Position numbers and translations under genes: made by a program. The notes below the pieces were generated by a model. That model was given only the letters and a program-made list of their open reading frames with translations. It made no database searches and had not been told where the DNA came from. This document shows positions 31,781 to 44,596 of a stretch of 64,000 bases of DNA, piece after piece. Source of the DNA: Patiria miniata (lineage: Eukaryota > Echinodermata > Asteroidea > Valvatida > Asterinidae); assembly GCF_015706575.1 (NCBI RefSeq), contig NW_024037063.1, positions 17,608,927-17,672,926 of the forward strand, read 5' to 3'. Position 1 is the first letter of the stretch. Every line of letters begins with the position of its first letter.

Positions 31781-34700
31781 CAATGTAACGTCTATTGGAG
31801 GCTTGACAATCATGTCGAGATGTACTTACTTACTGTGAGAAGATGAAGTATATGCAATTTTGAATCTGAGTGTAAACTTACGCAGGAACCCTTTCATGAC
31901 GTAGAAGAATTTGCAACTCATAAATGTAACTGCGGCGCAGCACAAGACTTCCTAGCCCTGATTGGAATACAAATTACCTGTCGACAAACATTTGCATCGC
32001 CTTTTTAGAAATAGAAAAAAGGCGCTCACCAAGTGCCAAATCAGTGCGACCAGTTTCTCTAAGTTCCTTCACGAACTTGCCAACCAGATCCGTGCCAGCG
32101 TGTTTCTCGGTGTACTTAACGAGCATTTTCCAGGTCGCCTGCACTACGTCTCTCTCATTATTTCTGTCGAAGACACCAAGATCAGAAAGTTGGAAACCCA
32201 AACGTATTCCAAAGACAGTGCCTTGGATGCCCAACTTTTCGGCCAACGTGAGTAGCTTGTCCTGCGCAAGGCATCTTGGGATAGCTGAAATGAAAATAAA
32301 ACAAACTTCTTAAAGAAAAATACATAATATTCGCAGAATTGAATAACTTGCCTCCCATACTAGGCGTATCATAGTTGGATCAAGGCAAGGGGGCAGTGGC
32401 GCACCCGGGGGGGGGGGCGCTTGGGGAGGCTTGAGCTCCCCCCCCCCCCCCCCCGCCTTTAAAAAAAAAATATTTTTTTTGGGGGGGATTTTTTTTTTTA
32501 TTTCCTCGATTTGACCTAGGTGATATGTATGTGGCCTATTTTCGAGTAGTATAAAAGGGGTGTCATAGTCCATCCTGCCCCTAAATAAATCAAACTTTTA
32601 AACTTGTAAAAAAAAATGAGAAAATTTTTTTGAGGGGGATTGCCTCATGTTTACCAACAAAATATTTTCTTTTAAGCAGGTGCATGTGGGGGTGGAGTGG
32701 TGGCGCCTCCAGGAAAGAGAAACAGTCGCTTGGTTTTACGCCACTGCCCTCCCCCCCCCCCCTTTTTTCTGGAGGATGTTTTCTTGTAAGCCGATGGATG
32801 AGGGTGAAGTGAACCTATGGAATAGATACTTGTAGAGCAAGTGTCTTTGATATGTGTGCAGATTATGCAAAACATCGCTGCATCTTGACCTTTACTGACC
32901 ATTTAGCAGGCACCTTCTATCTAGACTGCTTCCATGTCCCTCCATTGTCATTCGTACTTCGTAGGGACATGTAGCTAGCAGTGAATCCCGAATGCATTAG
33001 GAGCTTTTCCTCGCATAGGTTTGAATCCCGCCCCCTGAATTCAAATCACAACGGTAATAATGTTTGCGCGGAACCAGCCTATTGCAAAATGGCAATAGGC
33101 CACGAATGTGCAATTTCGGAGGTGATGAGCTTCGGTTTTTGCTGAATTCGAAAGTGTCTCTGGCAACTATCAATAAAGAGAGGATTACTTTTCAGTATTT
33201 AAAACCTATGCAGTTGAAATGATTGAAATTTTCCTGACTGAGTTGACTGAGTTTTTTCATAGTGTGCAACCACCGTCCATGCACAAAGCTGAACACTGAT
33301 TCGTAAAATCTGATTATAACTAACACCAGAAAAGGCCCAGGAAACTATGGACTTGCATCTCTAATATGTCTGGTAGCAAAACACAGATCGGCTATATCCT
33401 TGTCAACAGAAAATGGAGGAACTCAATTAAGAATGTCGAGACGCACAGCAGTTTCGATAGCACTGGTTCAGATCACCGTATACTGCCTCAGTTCGTAACA
33501 GATATAGTGCACTGTGTACTGAATCCGATACAACCACTGAGAGCTATCAACACCTTATACAAGCCAGTGATGAATCAGCAAAAACTCTCCTACCAACCAG
33601 AAAAGTTATACCCTCAAAATATTATATATTAGGGAGTTCTGAGCGCCGTAAAATTGGGAAATTGAAGAGATATGGTAATATTAATGAACCTCTGCCCGGA
33701 CTTGGGTCTTCCAATTCTGAGCATTTTGGATGCTATTGGGCTCGAAAGTGGCGCTATTTTGCCATTGTGTGGAGGGATCGTTTTTCAAGATGGCTACTTT
33801 TCCACTTTGGGGAAAATAGGGGTCGTCTTCTTTGGGTGAGAATATCTCGAAAAGTCAATGGTCAACCCACCAAAAAATGAAAAGAAAACGAAAGATAAGG
33901 CCAAAAAAAGAAAAGTCTCCGGTTTCTGGTATGGAGCTTGCCCAAAAAGTTGTGCGGCGACGCGGCTTTTTTTTTTTTACCTGTTTTTTTTTTTGCTTCA
34001 AATGACGGTTGATAACTGCAAATGGTGCCCGACTAAACTAAGTGCAAATATATGGGAGTCTAGAGAGGCCACATAAAGCTTATTCTCGACCATAACCCAA
34101 TATAAAACATGTTAAAATTGTGCAGCAGCAGGATTCCAGTTAAACCAGTGAGATTGGCGGTTTTGAGACATCATCTTTTATTTAAAAAAAAAAAAATTTC
34201 ATTTTACCGACGCGCATGGCTACGGCGACGCGCGCGCATACCAGAAACCGGAGAATTTTTTTTTGGCCTAACATGTTGATCATCATTTTTCTGTGCAGCT
34301 TGAATACCTGTGAGAGTTCTGAGTATTTTTAAAAGAGTTTTGAAGTATGGGCATTTAGCACTAATGACTATGGGAATTTATTTGCAGGGTTGCATCCTTA
34401 GATGCATAATACGCGTAATATTAATGGCCTTAGCTTATATAGGGCGCCCTCATCTGGTTACCGTTCCTGGCGATCCGACGTCAACGTGTGTGTCATCAAT
34501 GTCAGTGCAGTAAGTCCGTCTTGACTAGCCTTGGTCAATGCTCTCGTCGTTATTCGTCCCGTACGCGGTCAATCGTCGCGCTATGAATACAGCGCGAACA
34601 GCGACCTCATGCGGCCACTATTTTTTTATGCAAATCAGTTGGGGAAGATCGAGAGCCTTGGTTCAATCGTCGGCAAAAGCTTATGTTTTTCTTTACTTTG

Positions 34701-37700
34701 AGCTAGATTTCCAGCGCTCGACCTCGTATGCGATTACAGATAATGTAGGCGGGGCTAATATGTGGAGTGTCCAATCACACCTTGGTAAATCCGGACGTCG
34801 TCAAATTATTTGCAGCTAAGTTCCGCATGGATTATGTACGGTGCCACGTTTCACTATGCAAGTTTCCACGCAACGATCGACCAATGAGAAAACGACATTT
34901 AAGGTCAGCTAAGGCTATTAACATAATGAGCAACACCCCCAAAACCTCACATGGACGATAGAACCAAGGCGCTACATCGGGTCCAACTGATTTGCATAAA
35001 AATAGTGGCCGCGTGAGGTCGCTGTTCGCGCTGTATTTTTAATGCACTGCATGCATAGACATATGACTGCATGCATAACGCTAGCAAAGATATCGTTTAC
35101 CGCGCTACGGCCGGATGAATAACGAATAGCGCCTTGACGGATAAGCCAGTCAGAACCCCCCCCCCCCCCCCAAGGGCGGATCCAGGGGGCAAAGGGGGCC
35201 AAGGACCCCCCCCCCCCAAAAAAGGAACCTTTTTTTTATGTGACGTCGCAATAAAGGCAGGCAATGAGTACACCACCATCTTTTCCTCAAAAAAACATTG
35301 GTAAAAGTGGTCAGAAATTGCCTCAGATCGCACCAAAGAGCATCTAGAATCCAAAAAATGTTCGGGGCCCTTAAGCGGGCCCCGAACCCCACGCCGTAAT
35401 TTTTTGACCCACTTTATGGGGGGCCCCAAAAAAAATTCTTTTGGATCCGCCCTTGCCCCCCCCCCCCCCCCGGTGATATGTAGTTATTCATATTTGCATA
35501 TGCATTACATGATTATGCATGATGCTAACTGTGCGCCAATCAAAGTAGCCAAACATTTAGACTCGCTCATTTTAACCAAGGTAATAGACGTTTGAAAAAT
35601 CGTCTGTTAAAACCTTATGCATAAGCCTATGCGTTAGAAAGTCACGATGGCCATATTTCGCACGGTACTACTACGCGTATACATCGAGCGTCTCGAGACT
35701 GTGTACGGTGGCGCCACTACAACGGGCAACGAACGACCTGTTGCGGGCAGCCGCTTCGGTGAAACACGCTGCTTCAAGTAAGAGCGGTACAATCGGTACA
35801 ACCTCGAAATCAATGATTAAACCCAAAAAAGTACATAAAAAAGTACGTTCTGTGAAACAAATTGCAGATATTTTCTCCACCTATTTTGTTTGGCACCTGG
35901 GACCGCGAGTTGACTTGGGACCGAGTTGACCCCGACTTAGTTAGTTTCGAGTCAAACTTGGTCCCAATCCAAGTCAGTTCGAGTCAATCATTACCAAGTC
36001 AACTCGGTACCACGTTAACTCGGTCTCAGGTCTACTCGGTCCCAAGTCAACTCTGTCCCAAATCAACTTGCTGGGGGGAACTGCTGTAGCGAGGCACCGT
36101 TGAGCAAAAATCAAGCTGCGTCATGTTAGGGGCCATGCCATGTTAGGGCACATCAACAAAAAGCGTTAAAGTGGTTACATGTACGTCATACACCGCTGAG
36201 GCTACGCCATCCGAGGTTTAATACGCGTTCCACACAAACCTTCCTTATGTAGCGGTGCCCACAAAATGACGGCATCGTTAAGTATCATAAGTTATTTATT
36301 TTATTTTCCAACGGATAAAAAAAATGATGAACTTAAAAAAAGTGACCACCGTGCTATAATAAGCATGGGCGTCGCGAGGGGGGGGGGAGGCAAGGGGGGG
36401 CACTTGCCCCCCCCCCCGGAAAAGCCCCCCCCCAAAAAAAAAGGAAGAAAAAAAGGAAGAAAAAAAATAATAAGCACAGGTTTGTGTGCCTGCGTACCTC
36501 AGCAAGGCGTGATCAGCGGTGTATGACGTAACCACTTTAACACGTATTGTTGATGTACCCTAACATGGCACGGGCCCATAACATGGCACAATTTGATTTT
36601 TGCCCCTGTAGTGCCTTGCTAAAGCATTTTCTCCCCCATCAAGTTAATTTGGGACCGAGTTGACTTGGGACCGAGTTGACATGGGACCGAGTTGACTTGG
36701 TAATGAGTTGACTCGAACTGACTTGGATTGGGACCGAGTTGACTCGAAACTAACTAAGTCGGGGTCAACTCGGGTGGAAAAAAGTTCTGCAATTTGATTC
36801 ACAGAACGTGATCTGTCTTTTTTGTATGATGTTGTACTAAACATGTACGTACGTACCTTCATTCACATGCTCAAAGGTCAAAGTTGGCCGCTACCACTTT
36901 TGGTAGATGAGCTCTTTGGTTGCGTGTACAAACGCTGTGATAAATTATCACGGTAACGCGGTATCGAGGAAGAAATTATCGTTGAATTCCGGATTTCTGT
37001 GATAAATTATCACGGTAACGCGGTATCGAGGAATAGGTATCTTTGAATTCCGAATTTTTGTGATACATTATCACGGTAATTACGCGGTATCGAGGAAGGG
37101 ATTATCTTTGATTTCCGGGTTTCTGTGATAAATTATCACAGTAACGCGGTATCGCGGAAGGCAATTCAAGCTTCCGTACAAACGTGTGGCAGATTCGTCA
37201 AGTCGGGGTTCTCGATCCACATAGGGCATAGCGGGGGCGGCGCATGAGGGCGCGCTACTGATGAGCGGGGACGGCGCGCGTAATTTTTTTTCCTAGGAGG
37301 GTTAGGGGCAATGTCATGAATAATTCAGTTTTTCCTTTGAATCATTGCAAGACTTAGGTTCTCGTTCTATTTTCCCCTTAATTTAAAATTATCTCAGTGA
37401 TAGATTTGGAGAAGAAAAATAGCTGATGAAAATGAGCAGCGACGACGTGGATTCGAACCAGGGATCTTTGTATCCATAGCTCATCTCGCTATCCACTAGG
37501 CTACCGTGTGGTAGCTCGACGACAACCGTTCTTTAAAATGCTTTAATGTATTGTAAATAACTAGTTGAGTAACTTATTACAATGCTGTTGATGTCATTGT
37601 CCGGTCTCATGAATATACATGAATTATTCATGAATTGCCCCTAACCCTCCTAGGAATAAAAATTACGCGGACGGCGCACTCATGGGCGCACTATATACAC

Positions 37701-40700
37701 GGAACACGGACCATAATCAACGGCATACAGAATCCCGACTTGGGTCATTCGTTTACCATAAAGGGGGCCGGCCACCAAAAAAAACTTGTAGGTTAGGAAT
37801 ATCTTAAACCAATTTCAATAATCTCCCCAATTTTGAGAAATCTGCCTCTGAAAAAGTGTAAACTTGTTTTTGGCTACCCTGTAGGTCTATCTCTATGATT
37901 GTATATCACAACCTGCCTAGTTTGAAAGCTGTCACACTGCTATAAAGCAATATATATGCAAACGTCGGTATATCATACAGTCGTGTTTCAAGTTGCCCAA
38001 GCTGTCCACCTATGCATGGACGAAACACATCTTGTTCTTAAGAGCACATTGCCAAGCATCTGTTTGGGAGCAGGATTTAATCCTCCATCCTCCGGATCCG
38101 CTCAAGCTTGGCTGGACGAGAGTGTTGATATTATAGTGGCTTAATTGGTCCCAGTTTTGGCAAACGTTTCCCCGGTCCTTATGAAATGACTAATAACATT
38201 CCAGGATAGTTTATCAGTTCAAATTAGATTTAAAAATATCTTAATTAAGCAGCTTATCGTTTACTTTGACTTTCTAGACTACTTTTCCTATGTGAAAAAA
38301 TGAAAGGTTACAGGCCCGCCTCTTGAAAGAGGCTTGGGTTATCAGGTTTTCCTTTTGATATATCTAATCTGGAGGGGCTACCACAAGCCCACTGATTAAT
38401 ACCTTATTCATAAACCTTCACAACCCCGCCATTGTTTTGTATATTATGTTTGGATCCAGGCGAGTGGCATTGCCCCCATTTTTCCCTGCAATATTTTCCT
38501 TTAAAACACATGGAAAAAGGAGTGTGCCACCACTGGTACCACAAAACCATGGGTTTTGAATTAATTAAACTTCCAAGCCGGACAATAGCCTGGGCTGTCC
38601 GCAAGAACATAATTTTGACCCAATCATGTTGTGCACATTACATGGATTCATTTTGTGCCACTCTCATGGCTTGCAAAAAAGCCCCCCCCCCCCCCAAAAA
38701 AAAAATCCCAATCAAAATCGAATCTTGGCTTTTCAAGGCTGTTCCATCGTATACGAATTACGAACCAAGTTCATTATTAACCATGGTTTTGAAACTGCTA
38801 ATCGACTAATATATGAGTGACACATTTTGTAGCACACTGTAACACCAAAGAGCACCTGTTCCCAAGGATGCAGGTGAATGTGGGTTTGGGACGGGTTCCC
38901 CAAGCACCACCGTTCCCCCTTTCACTGCATCCCCTGGGTCTCAACTTGAAAAAAGTACTTGCCTTGAATGTTCGCTCGAGCTGCACCTTGCAACGGGTCT
39001 TGAATCTGCATTGGTTCTGCATTGATTGAGTATAACAAATAATCATGTAATAACCTCTCGTTTGATTTTCTTGACAAAGGACAGTGTACACTCTTATGGA
39101 ATATGCCCTTGCACATCAAGGGTCTATGATATGCGAACAGATTCGGCGATTAAAGGAATATTACGGCCTGGAATGCGCCCAATTGGGCTACAAAACGCGT
39201 TTTAAACGAAACGATATTAAATCAAAAGAATATTTAAAAGTAGAATACAACTGTCCGCCAAGCCATTCTTTAAAAACTGGGCGTTTTGTATTACTCTCGC
39301 GAGAACCAATGTGTATCACCCGTTATCCACGCATCCCAGACTCCTGTACAACGTCTGATAAAAACATGCACATAAATGCGTTCTCGCGCCTCAGCCAATT
39401 GGGGTCGATTTTACTTGTTGAACAAATGTGTTCATATTATGAACTTTACTCATTAAAATTGAGTTGTTTTCTTTGATAGACAAGGTCTGGTGGGATCTTT
39501 TTAAAACTTGGTGGGAAGTAAGATAATGATATTGGTATGCAAAATCCGAGGTGATGTCTTAATGACGTAAACGGTCGATTTGTACACGATTTTTATGCAT
39601 TTTAAAATATATTTCTTGAATATGTACATTTAAACAAAATGTTTTGTGTATGAACCACCTAACTTCCGGTTTTATGACACAATATATCAAAGAGAATAAA
39701 CACAAAAACTCAAAAATACAGAGGAGGTAATTTCTAAATCTACAGGCTGTGCCGAATTCTAGTTTCTCTAACACTATCTAAAATCTTGACATGTAGGCCT
39801 ACATGATTTATTAATTTGCACAAGCCATTTTGGCGCCAGTGGACCTTGGCCGGGAAGGTTGTTTGCCGTTTTCATTGTAATGTTTCCTTGACCTTGCTAT
39901 GATAGCATTATTCAACCTGCGGTTACACACATTAGCTTTATTTAAACCAGTAATGCCTATTACGCCAATTCCAGTGTATTTTCGTTTCAATAAAATAGCT
40001 ATTCATGCTTTACCCTCTTCAACTTTTTCCTCATAAAATCTAGACTGATAAAATATCCTCAACTTGCCCCAAACTTGCCATCTACCGATCATATACATGT
40101 AGATGAATTTGGTCCTTTATTCTTTCATATTTGCCATTCCTGTATCAAACAAATGACACTGCAAACGACCTCCTTGGTTAGAATACACACACAAACATTA
40201 TCCGACAAAACATGGTTCCACCCCAGCTGCGCTGGTTGCCAGACTATATTCATTATTTCGTAGAACCGTAAAATGCGTCAGTGGTGGGAAGCTGAATGTT
40301 GCAATCTCTCTATCAAAATAGACATAACGTGGGAATAGAGTTTGCAAATAACGTGAACTTTTCACAGTTACTAGGCAATAACTTGTAAATAATGCCTGTT
40401 ATTTTTATGAAATGGAGCGAGCCACGTATATTTTTTTTTTCAATACTTGTTTGTTTTTTCTAATTCGGTCACTTTCTTTTGGGAAAATTTTGACTCAGCC
40501 TGTACTTGTAATTTTTTATGTATTATGTTTGATTCGGTGATGGAATGAAATGCATTGATTAATGTGCAACTAATAAATCCTGTGAAAGAGATGAATAGTT
40601 ACAAGGCGCTTGGGTTTTTTTTCTATAGGGCAAAAGCGGGTGGGGTACTAACGAATTCAAAAGACCTGAAACATAATGACGTCAAGCAGTGTTTCTACAG

Positions 40701-43700
40701 GTGGCTGGGTGGGGCAGTGCACTGCCGATCAATTACGACCGTGTATATTTTTTTGCACACACATTAGTGATTCGTCCTCACAGTAGTGCCATATTAATTG
40801 CTGTGTCAGTGCCATTTGTTTGGTGTCAAACATGGATGATAACACAATTCAAGTTGATTTATATTCGACACGGCATAAGCACGACGTCTGAAACGGGCCA
40901 TATAAGGTTCTTCGAATTTAAAAATATGAAAAGATCACGACAGTGGGTTCTTTTAGGGAACAAGGCTTTGGAATGTTATACGAAAACGGAGCCCCGACCT
41001 GCAAGCCTGTCACTCTTCGATTCTTTTCCACCGAATTTTCTCAGGTAATGTATACTTCACTCTTTGTTGGTGAACTTCAGTCTCATTCAACTAGTAAGTA
41101 CAGACATTAGGCCCAGTATCGGGTGCACTTCATAACTCTACTGTAAGCTACTGGCCGTAGGCTACGGGAAGTTTTGGCATTTTTGTGTTATTTCAAGGAA
41201 TTTACATGTCATGTAATTTGACAGTGCTTAGCCAATAAAGATAACACAATTCTACACTGTAATTCACTTAGGCATATATCTAAACATTGATGAATATTCA
41301 ACAAGTATTGGAACATTTACTTGATATTTAAAGCACAAAAAACCGCTTACCTGCCATGGTATATCTCGATCAATGAAGTCCAATCGTGTGCTGACAATCG
41401 TACCGTACTATTGTACACCAGGGCGTAACGTACTATTTTTTTTACATTTTTACACCAGGGACTTTCCGTAGGTTAAACATTAACCATAATAACAAATGTG
41501 ACGTGCCTGTCGCGGCCAGGGTGACCAGATGCAAATTGTAAATGTTCCTTTATGCATTTAACCTTTTCACCCGAAAATGATTATGTGTAAGAAAAGAGGG
41601 TCGTGGAGCGAAAGTGTAAGCGGGTCCATTAAAAATGTACAGGGGTACAAACATTCGGGTCATTTCTCTCAATTTGTCCAGGAGTTCTCGCATTTTCCTT
41701 GAGAGAAGCCTCTCGCGAATTTGCCATGGGTCTGTGATATGTGAGCAGATTCGCTGATTAATTAGGCAAGACCTCGCCTCTTGACCTCTTAGATTTTGAC
41801 CATATTAGAGGGCGCTTTCCATATTGGGTCTTCAGTTATTCACCCGTTGTGCGTCATAGACAATGGATACAAAAAAAATGTGTCACGCGCTATGTATCAT
41901 GTTACGCGATATCGCGCCCGGTTGTATTGCAAAACACGGCTGCAAAACTGATAAACTGAACTTTTTTGGCAATTTAAAATGTCTTTTTTTAAATATAAAT
42001 TTAAGAAAATAGTTCTCATCCTGTTAGTATTCGAATTGACCAATCAAACCATTAAGTACTGATTTGGGAATGAAATGACGTCACGACTGAGTAAAGTTGA
42101 CTCCGATTGGCTGGCGCGCGGCTTGCATTATCATGTCTAGACACATCAGACGATACACAGGACCTGGCTCACTCAGTGGATAACGGGTGATACTCATACT
42201 AGTCATATTCAACGTATAAAGGAAAATGTGCCCATTGCTCATAACACTCCCCGTAGGCTACTGCTCGTCGTAAGCCACGAGGAAAATTTGACATGTTTGC
42301 TTTATGTTAGGGAATTTACAAGTCATGTTATGTGCCAGTACTTTGCCAATAAAAACAGCACATAGGCCTACTTCACTGTATTCCACTTAGGCACAGATGA
42401 ATATTACACAAGAATTTGAGCATTTACTTTATGATTTTTTAACAACACTCACCTGCCATGGTTGTCAGTTGGTAGTAGTGAGAGAGCAGGAAGTGGTGGG
42501 AGCGTACTGCTTGTCACCATGGGAACGGATTGGGACCAATCGTGTATACAATCATGACATACTATTTGTAGTCTGGTTCCCAGACCTAACAATTTTTCGC
42601 GACGCTCACGTCTAAATTGTAAATCAGGCAGCCTCCGTGGCTAAAAATAAACATGACTACATTGACGACCCTTTTTCAAAGCTCGGCTTCGTTTCCGATT
42701 TCGCTTTACCACATAATGTTCTGATCAAGTATTTAAATAAATCACTTGATTTGCAATATCATACAGTTGACAGTACAGTTTGATATTTCTATAAGATAAC
42801 ATTGACTAATGTTGATCTGGAATCTTCAAAATTAGACAACCAAATAGCACTGTTATAGCAGGCAGGGCCGAACGAAGACCGAGTTTTGGAAAATCTCGGT
42901 AACGGTCATTATAAATTCAAAATAGTACATGACGCTGGAAAAAGTTCGCCCGTACGATCCGAGTATACCTGATGCACAAATTCGTCGTTGAATTTCAAGT
43001 TTTCTAAATGAAAGCAATGAATAGAGTTGGGAATAGAGTTTGCAAATAACGTGAACTTTTCACAGTTACTAGGCAATAACTTGTAAATAATGCCTCTGTT
43101 ATTTTTATGAAATGGAGCGAGCCACGTATATTTTTTTTCAATACTTGTTTGTTTTTTCTAATTCGGTCACTTTCTTTTGGGAAAATTTTGACTCACCCTG
43201 TACATGTAATTTTTGATGTATTATGTTTGATTCGGTGATGGAATGAAATGCATTGATTAATGTGCAACTAATAAATCCTGTGAAAGAGATGAATAGTTAC
43301 AAGGCGCTTGTTTTTGTTCTATAGGGCAAGAGCGGGTGGGGTACTAACGAATTCAAAAGACCTGAAACATAATGACGTCAAGCAGTGTTTCTACAGCTAG
43401 GTGGACGGGTGGGGCAGTGCACTGCCGATGAATTACGACCGTGTATATTTTTTGCACACACAATAGTGATTCGTCCTCACAGTAGTGCCATATTAATTGC
43501 TGTGTCAGTGCCATTTGTTTGGTGTCAAACATGGATGATAACACAATTCAAGTTGATTTATATTCGACACGGCATAAGCACGACGTCTGAAACGGGCCAT
43601 ATAAGGTTCTTCGAATTTAAAAATATGAAAAGATCACGACAGTGGGTTCTTTTAGGGAACAAGGCTTTGGAATGTTATACGAAAACGGAGCCCCGACCTG

Positions 43701-44063
43701 CAAGCCTGTCACTCTTCGATTCTTTTCCACCGAATTTTCTCAGGTAATGTATATATATACTTCACTCTTTGTTGGTGAACTTCAGTCTCATTCAACTAGT
43801 AAGTACAGACATTAGGCCCAGTATCGGGTGCACTTCATAACTCTACTGTAAACTACTGGCCGTAGGCTACGGGAAGTTTTTGGCATTTTTGTGTTATTTC
43901 AAGGAATTTACATGTCATGTAATTTGACAGTGCTTAGCCAATAAAGGTAACACAATTCTACACTGTAATTCACTTAGGCATAAATCTAAACATTGATGAA
44001 TATTCAACAAGTATTGGAACATTTACTTGATATTTAAAGCACAAAAAACCGCTTACCTGCCAT
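31575..44063 (-). CDS. Small Death-domain gene C, whole gene
   Basis: Exon 3 at 31575-31627, exon 2 at 32030-32284 and candidate first exons at 41351-41357, 42453-42459 and 44057-44063, all ATG GCA G. The spliced product is 104 residues: a Death domain (about 11-87) and a shorter Ala/Glu tail than A or B (7 codons fewer). Its intron 1 and promoters are nearly identical to gene B because of the segmental duplication. Function is inferred only from the domain: a cytoplasmic Death-domain-only protein able to engage other Death-domain proteins. Confidence 0.7.
32030..32284 (-). CDS. Gene C exon 2 (Death domain)
   Basis: 255 nt with the same boundaries and phase as in A and B (donor G|gtgagc, acceptor ...atttcag). 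Key features are LAEKLG, LGFQLSDLG, WKMLVKY, TDLVGKF and GRTDLAL. It has 19 residue changes against gene B in 85 codons. Confidence 0.8.
33330..33612 (+). mobile_element. LINE endonuclease relic, copy 2
   Basis: Same relic as 14700-14975. In this copy TQIGYILVNRKWRNSIKNVE and GSDHRI lie in one open frame, but the following linker region is in another frame. About 7 percent different from copy 1 in this stretch. Confidence 0.75.
40331..41509 (-). repeat. Promoter/exon-1 module C-a
   Basis: Duplicate of 21716-22894 at an offset of 18615. Confidence 0.85.
41351..41485 (-). promoter_or_regulatory. Gene C promoter a and exon 1a
   Basis: Exon 1a 41351-41357 (ATG GCA G|gtaagc), kappaB word at 41458-41467, HNF1-like palindrome beyond it. 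Sequence-identical to the gene B promoter. Confidence 0.6.
42453..42610 (-). promoter_or_regulatory. Gene C promoter b and exon 1b
   Basis: Exon 1b 42453-42459 (ATG GCA G|gtgagt). No kappaB word, as in the gene B partner. Confidence 0.45.
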
Positions 44064-44214
44064 GGTATATCTCGATCAACGAAGTCCAATCGTGTGCTGA
44101 CAATCGTACCGTACTATTGTACACCAGGGCGTAACGTACTATTTTTTTTACATTTTTACACCAGGGACTTTCCGTAGGTTAACATTAACCATAATAACAA
44201 ATGTGACGTGCCTG
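43029..44214 (-). repeat. Promoter/exon-1 module C-c
   Basis: Duplicate of 24414-25599, with a handful of substitutions. Flanked by X repeats at 42641-43022 and 44215-44596. Confidence 0.85.
44057..44190 (-). promoter_or_regulatory. Gene C promoter c and exon 1c
   Basis: Exon 1c 44057-44063 (ATG GCA G|gtaagc) and kappaB word GGGACTTTCC at 44164-44173. Confidence 0.6.
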
Positions 44215-44596
44215 CTAAAAATAAACATGACTACATTGACGACCCTTTTTCAAAGCTCGGCTTCGTTTCCGATTTCGCTTTACCACATAATGTTCTGATC
44301 AAGTATTTAAATAAATCACTTGCTTTGCAATATCATACAGTTGACAGTACAGTTTGATATTTCTATAAGATAACATTGACTAATGTTGATCTGGAATCTT
44401 CAAAATTAGACAACCAAATAGCACTGTTATAGCAGGCAGGGCCGAACGAAGACCGAGTTTTGGAAAATCTCGGTAACGGTCATTATAAATTCAAAATAGT
44501 ACATGACGCTGGAAAAAGTTCGCCCGTACGATCCGAGTATACCTGATGCACAAATTCGTCGTTGAATTTCAAGTTTTCTAAATGAAAGCAATGAAT

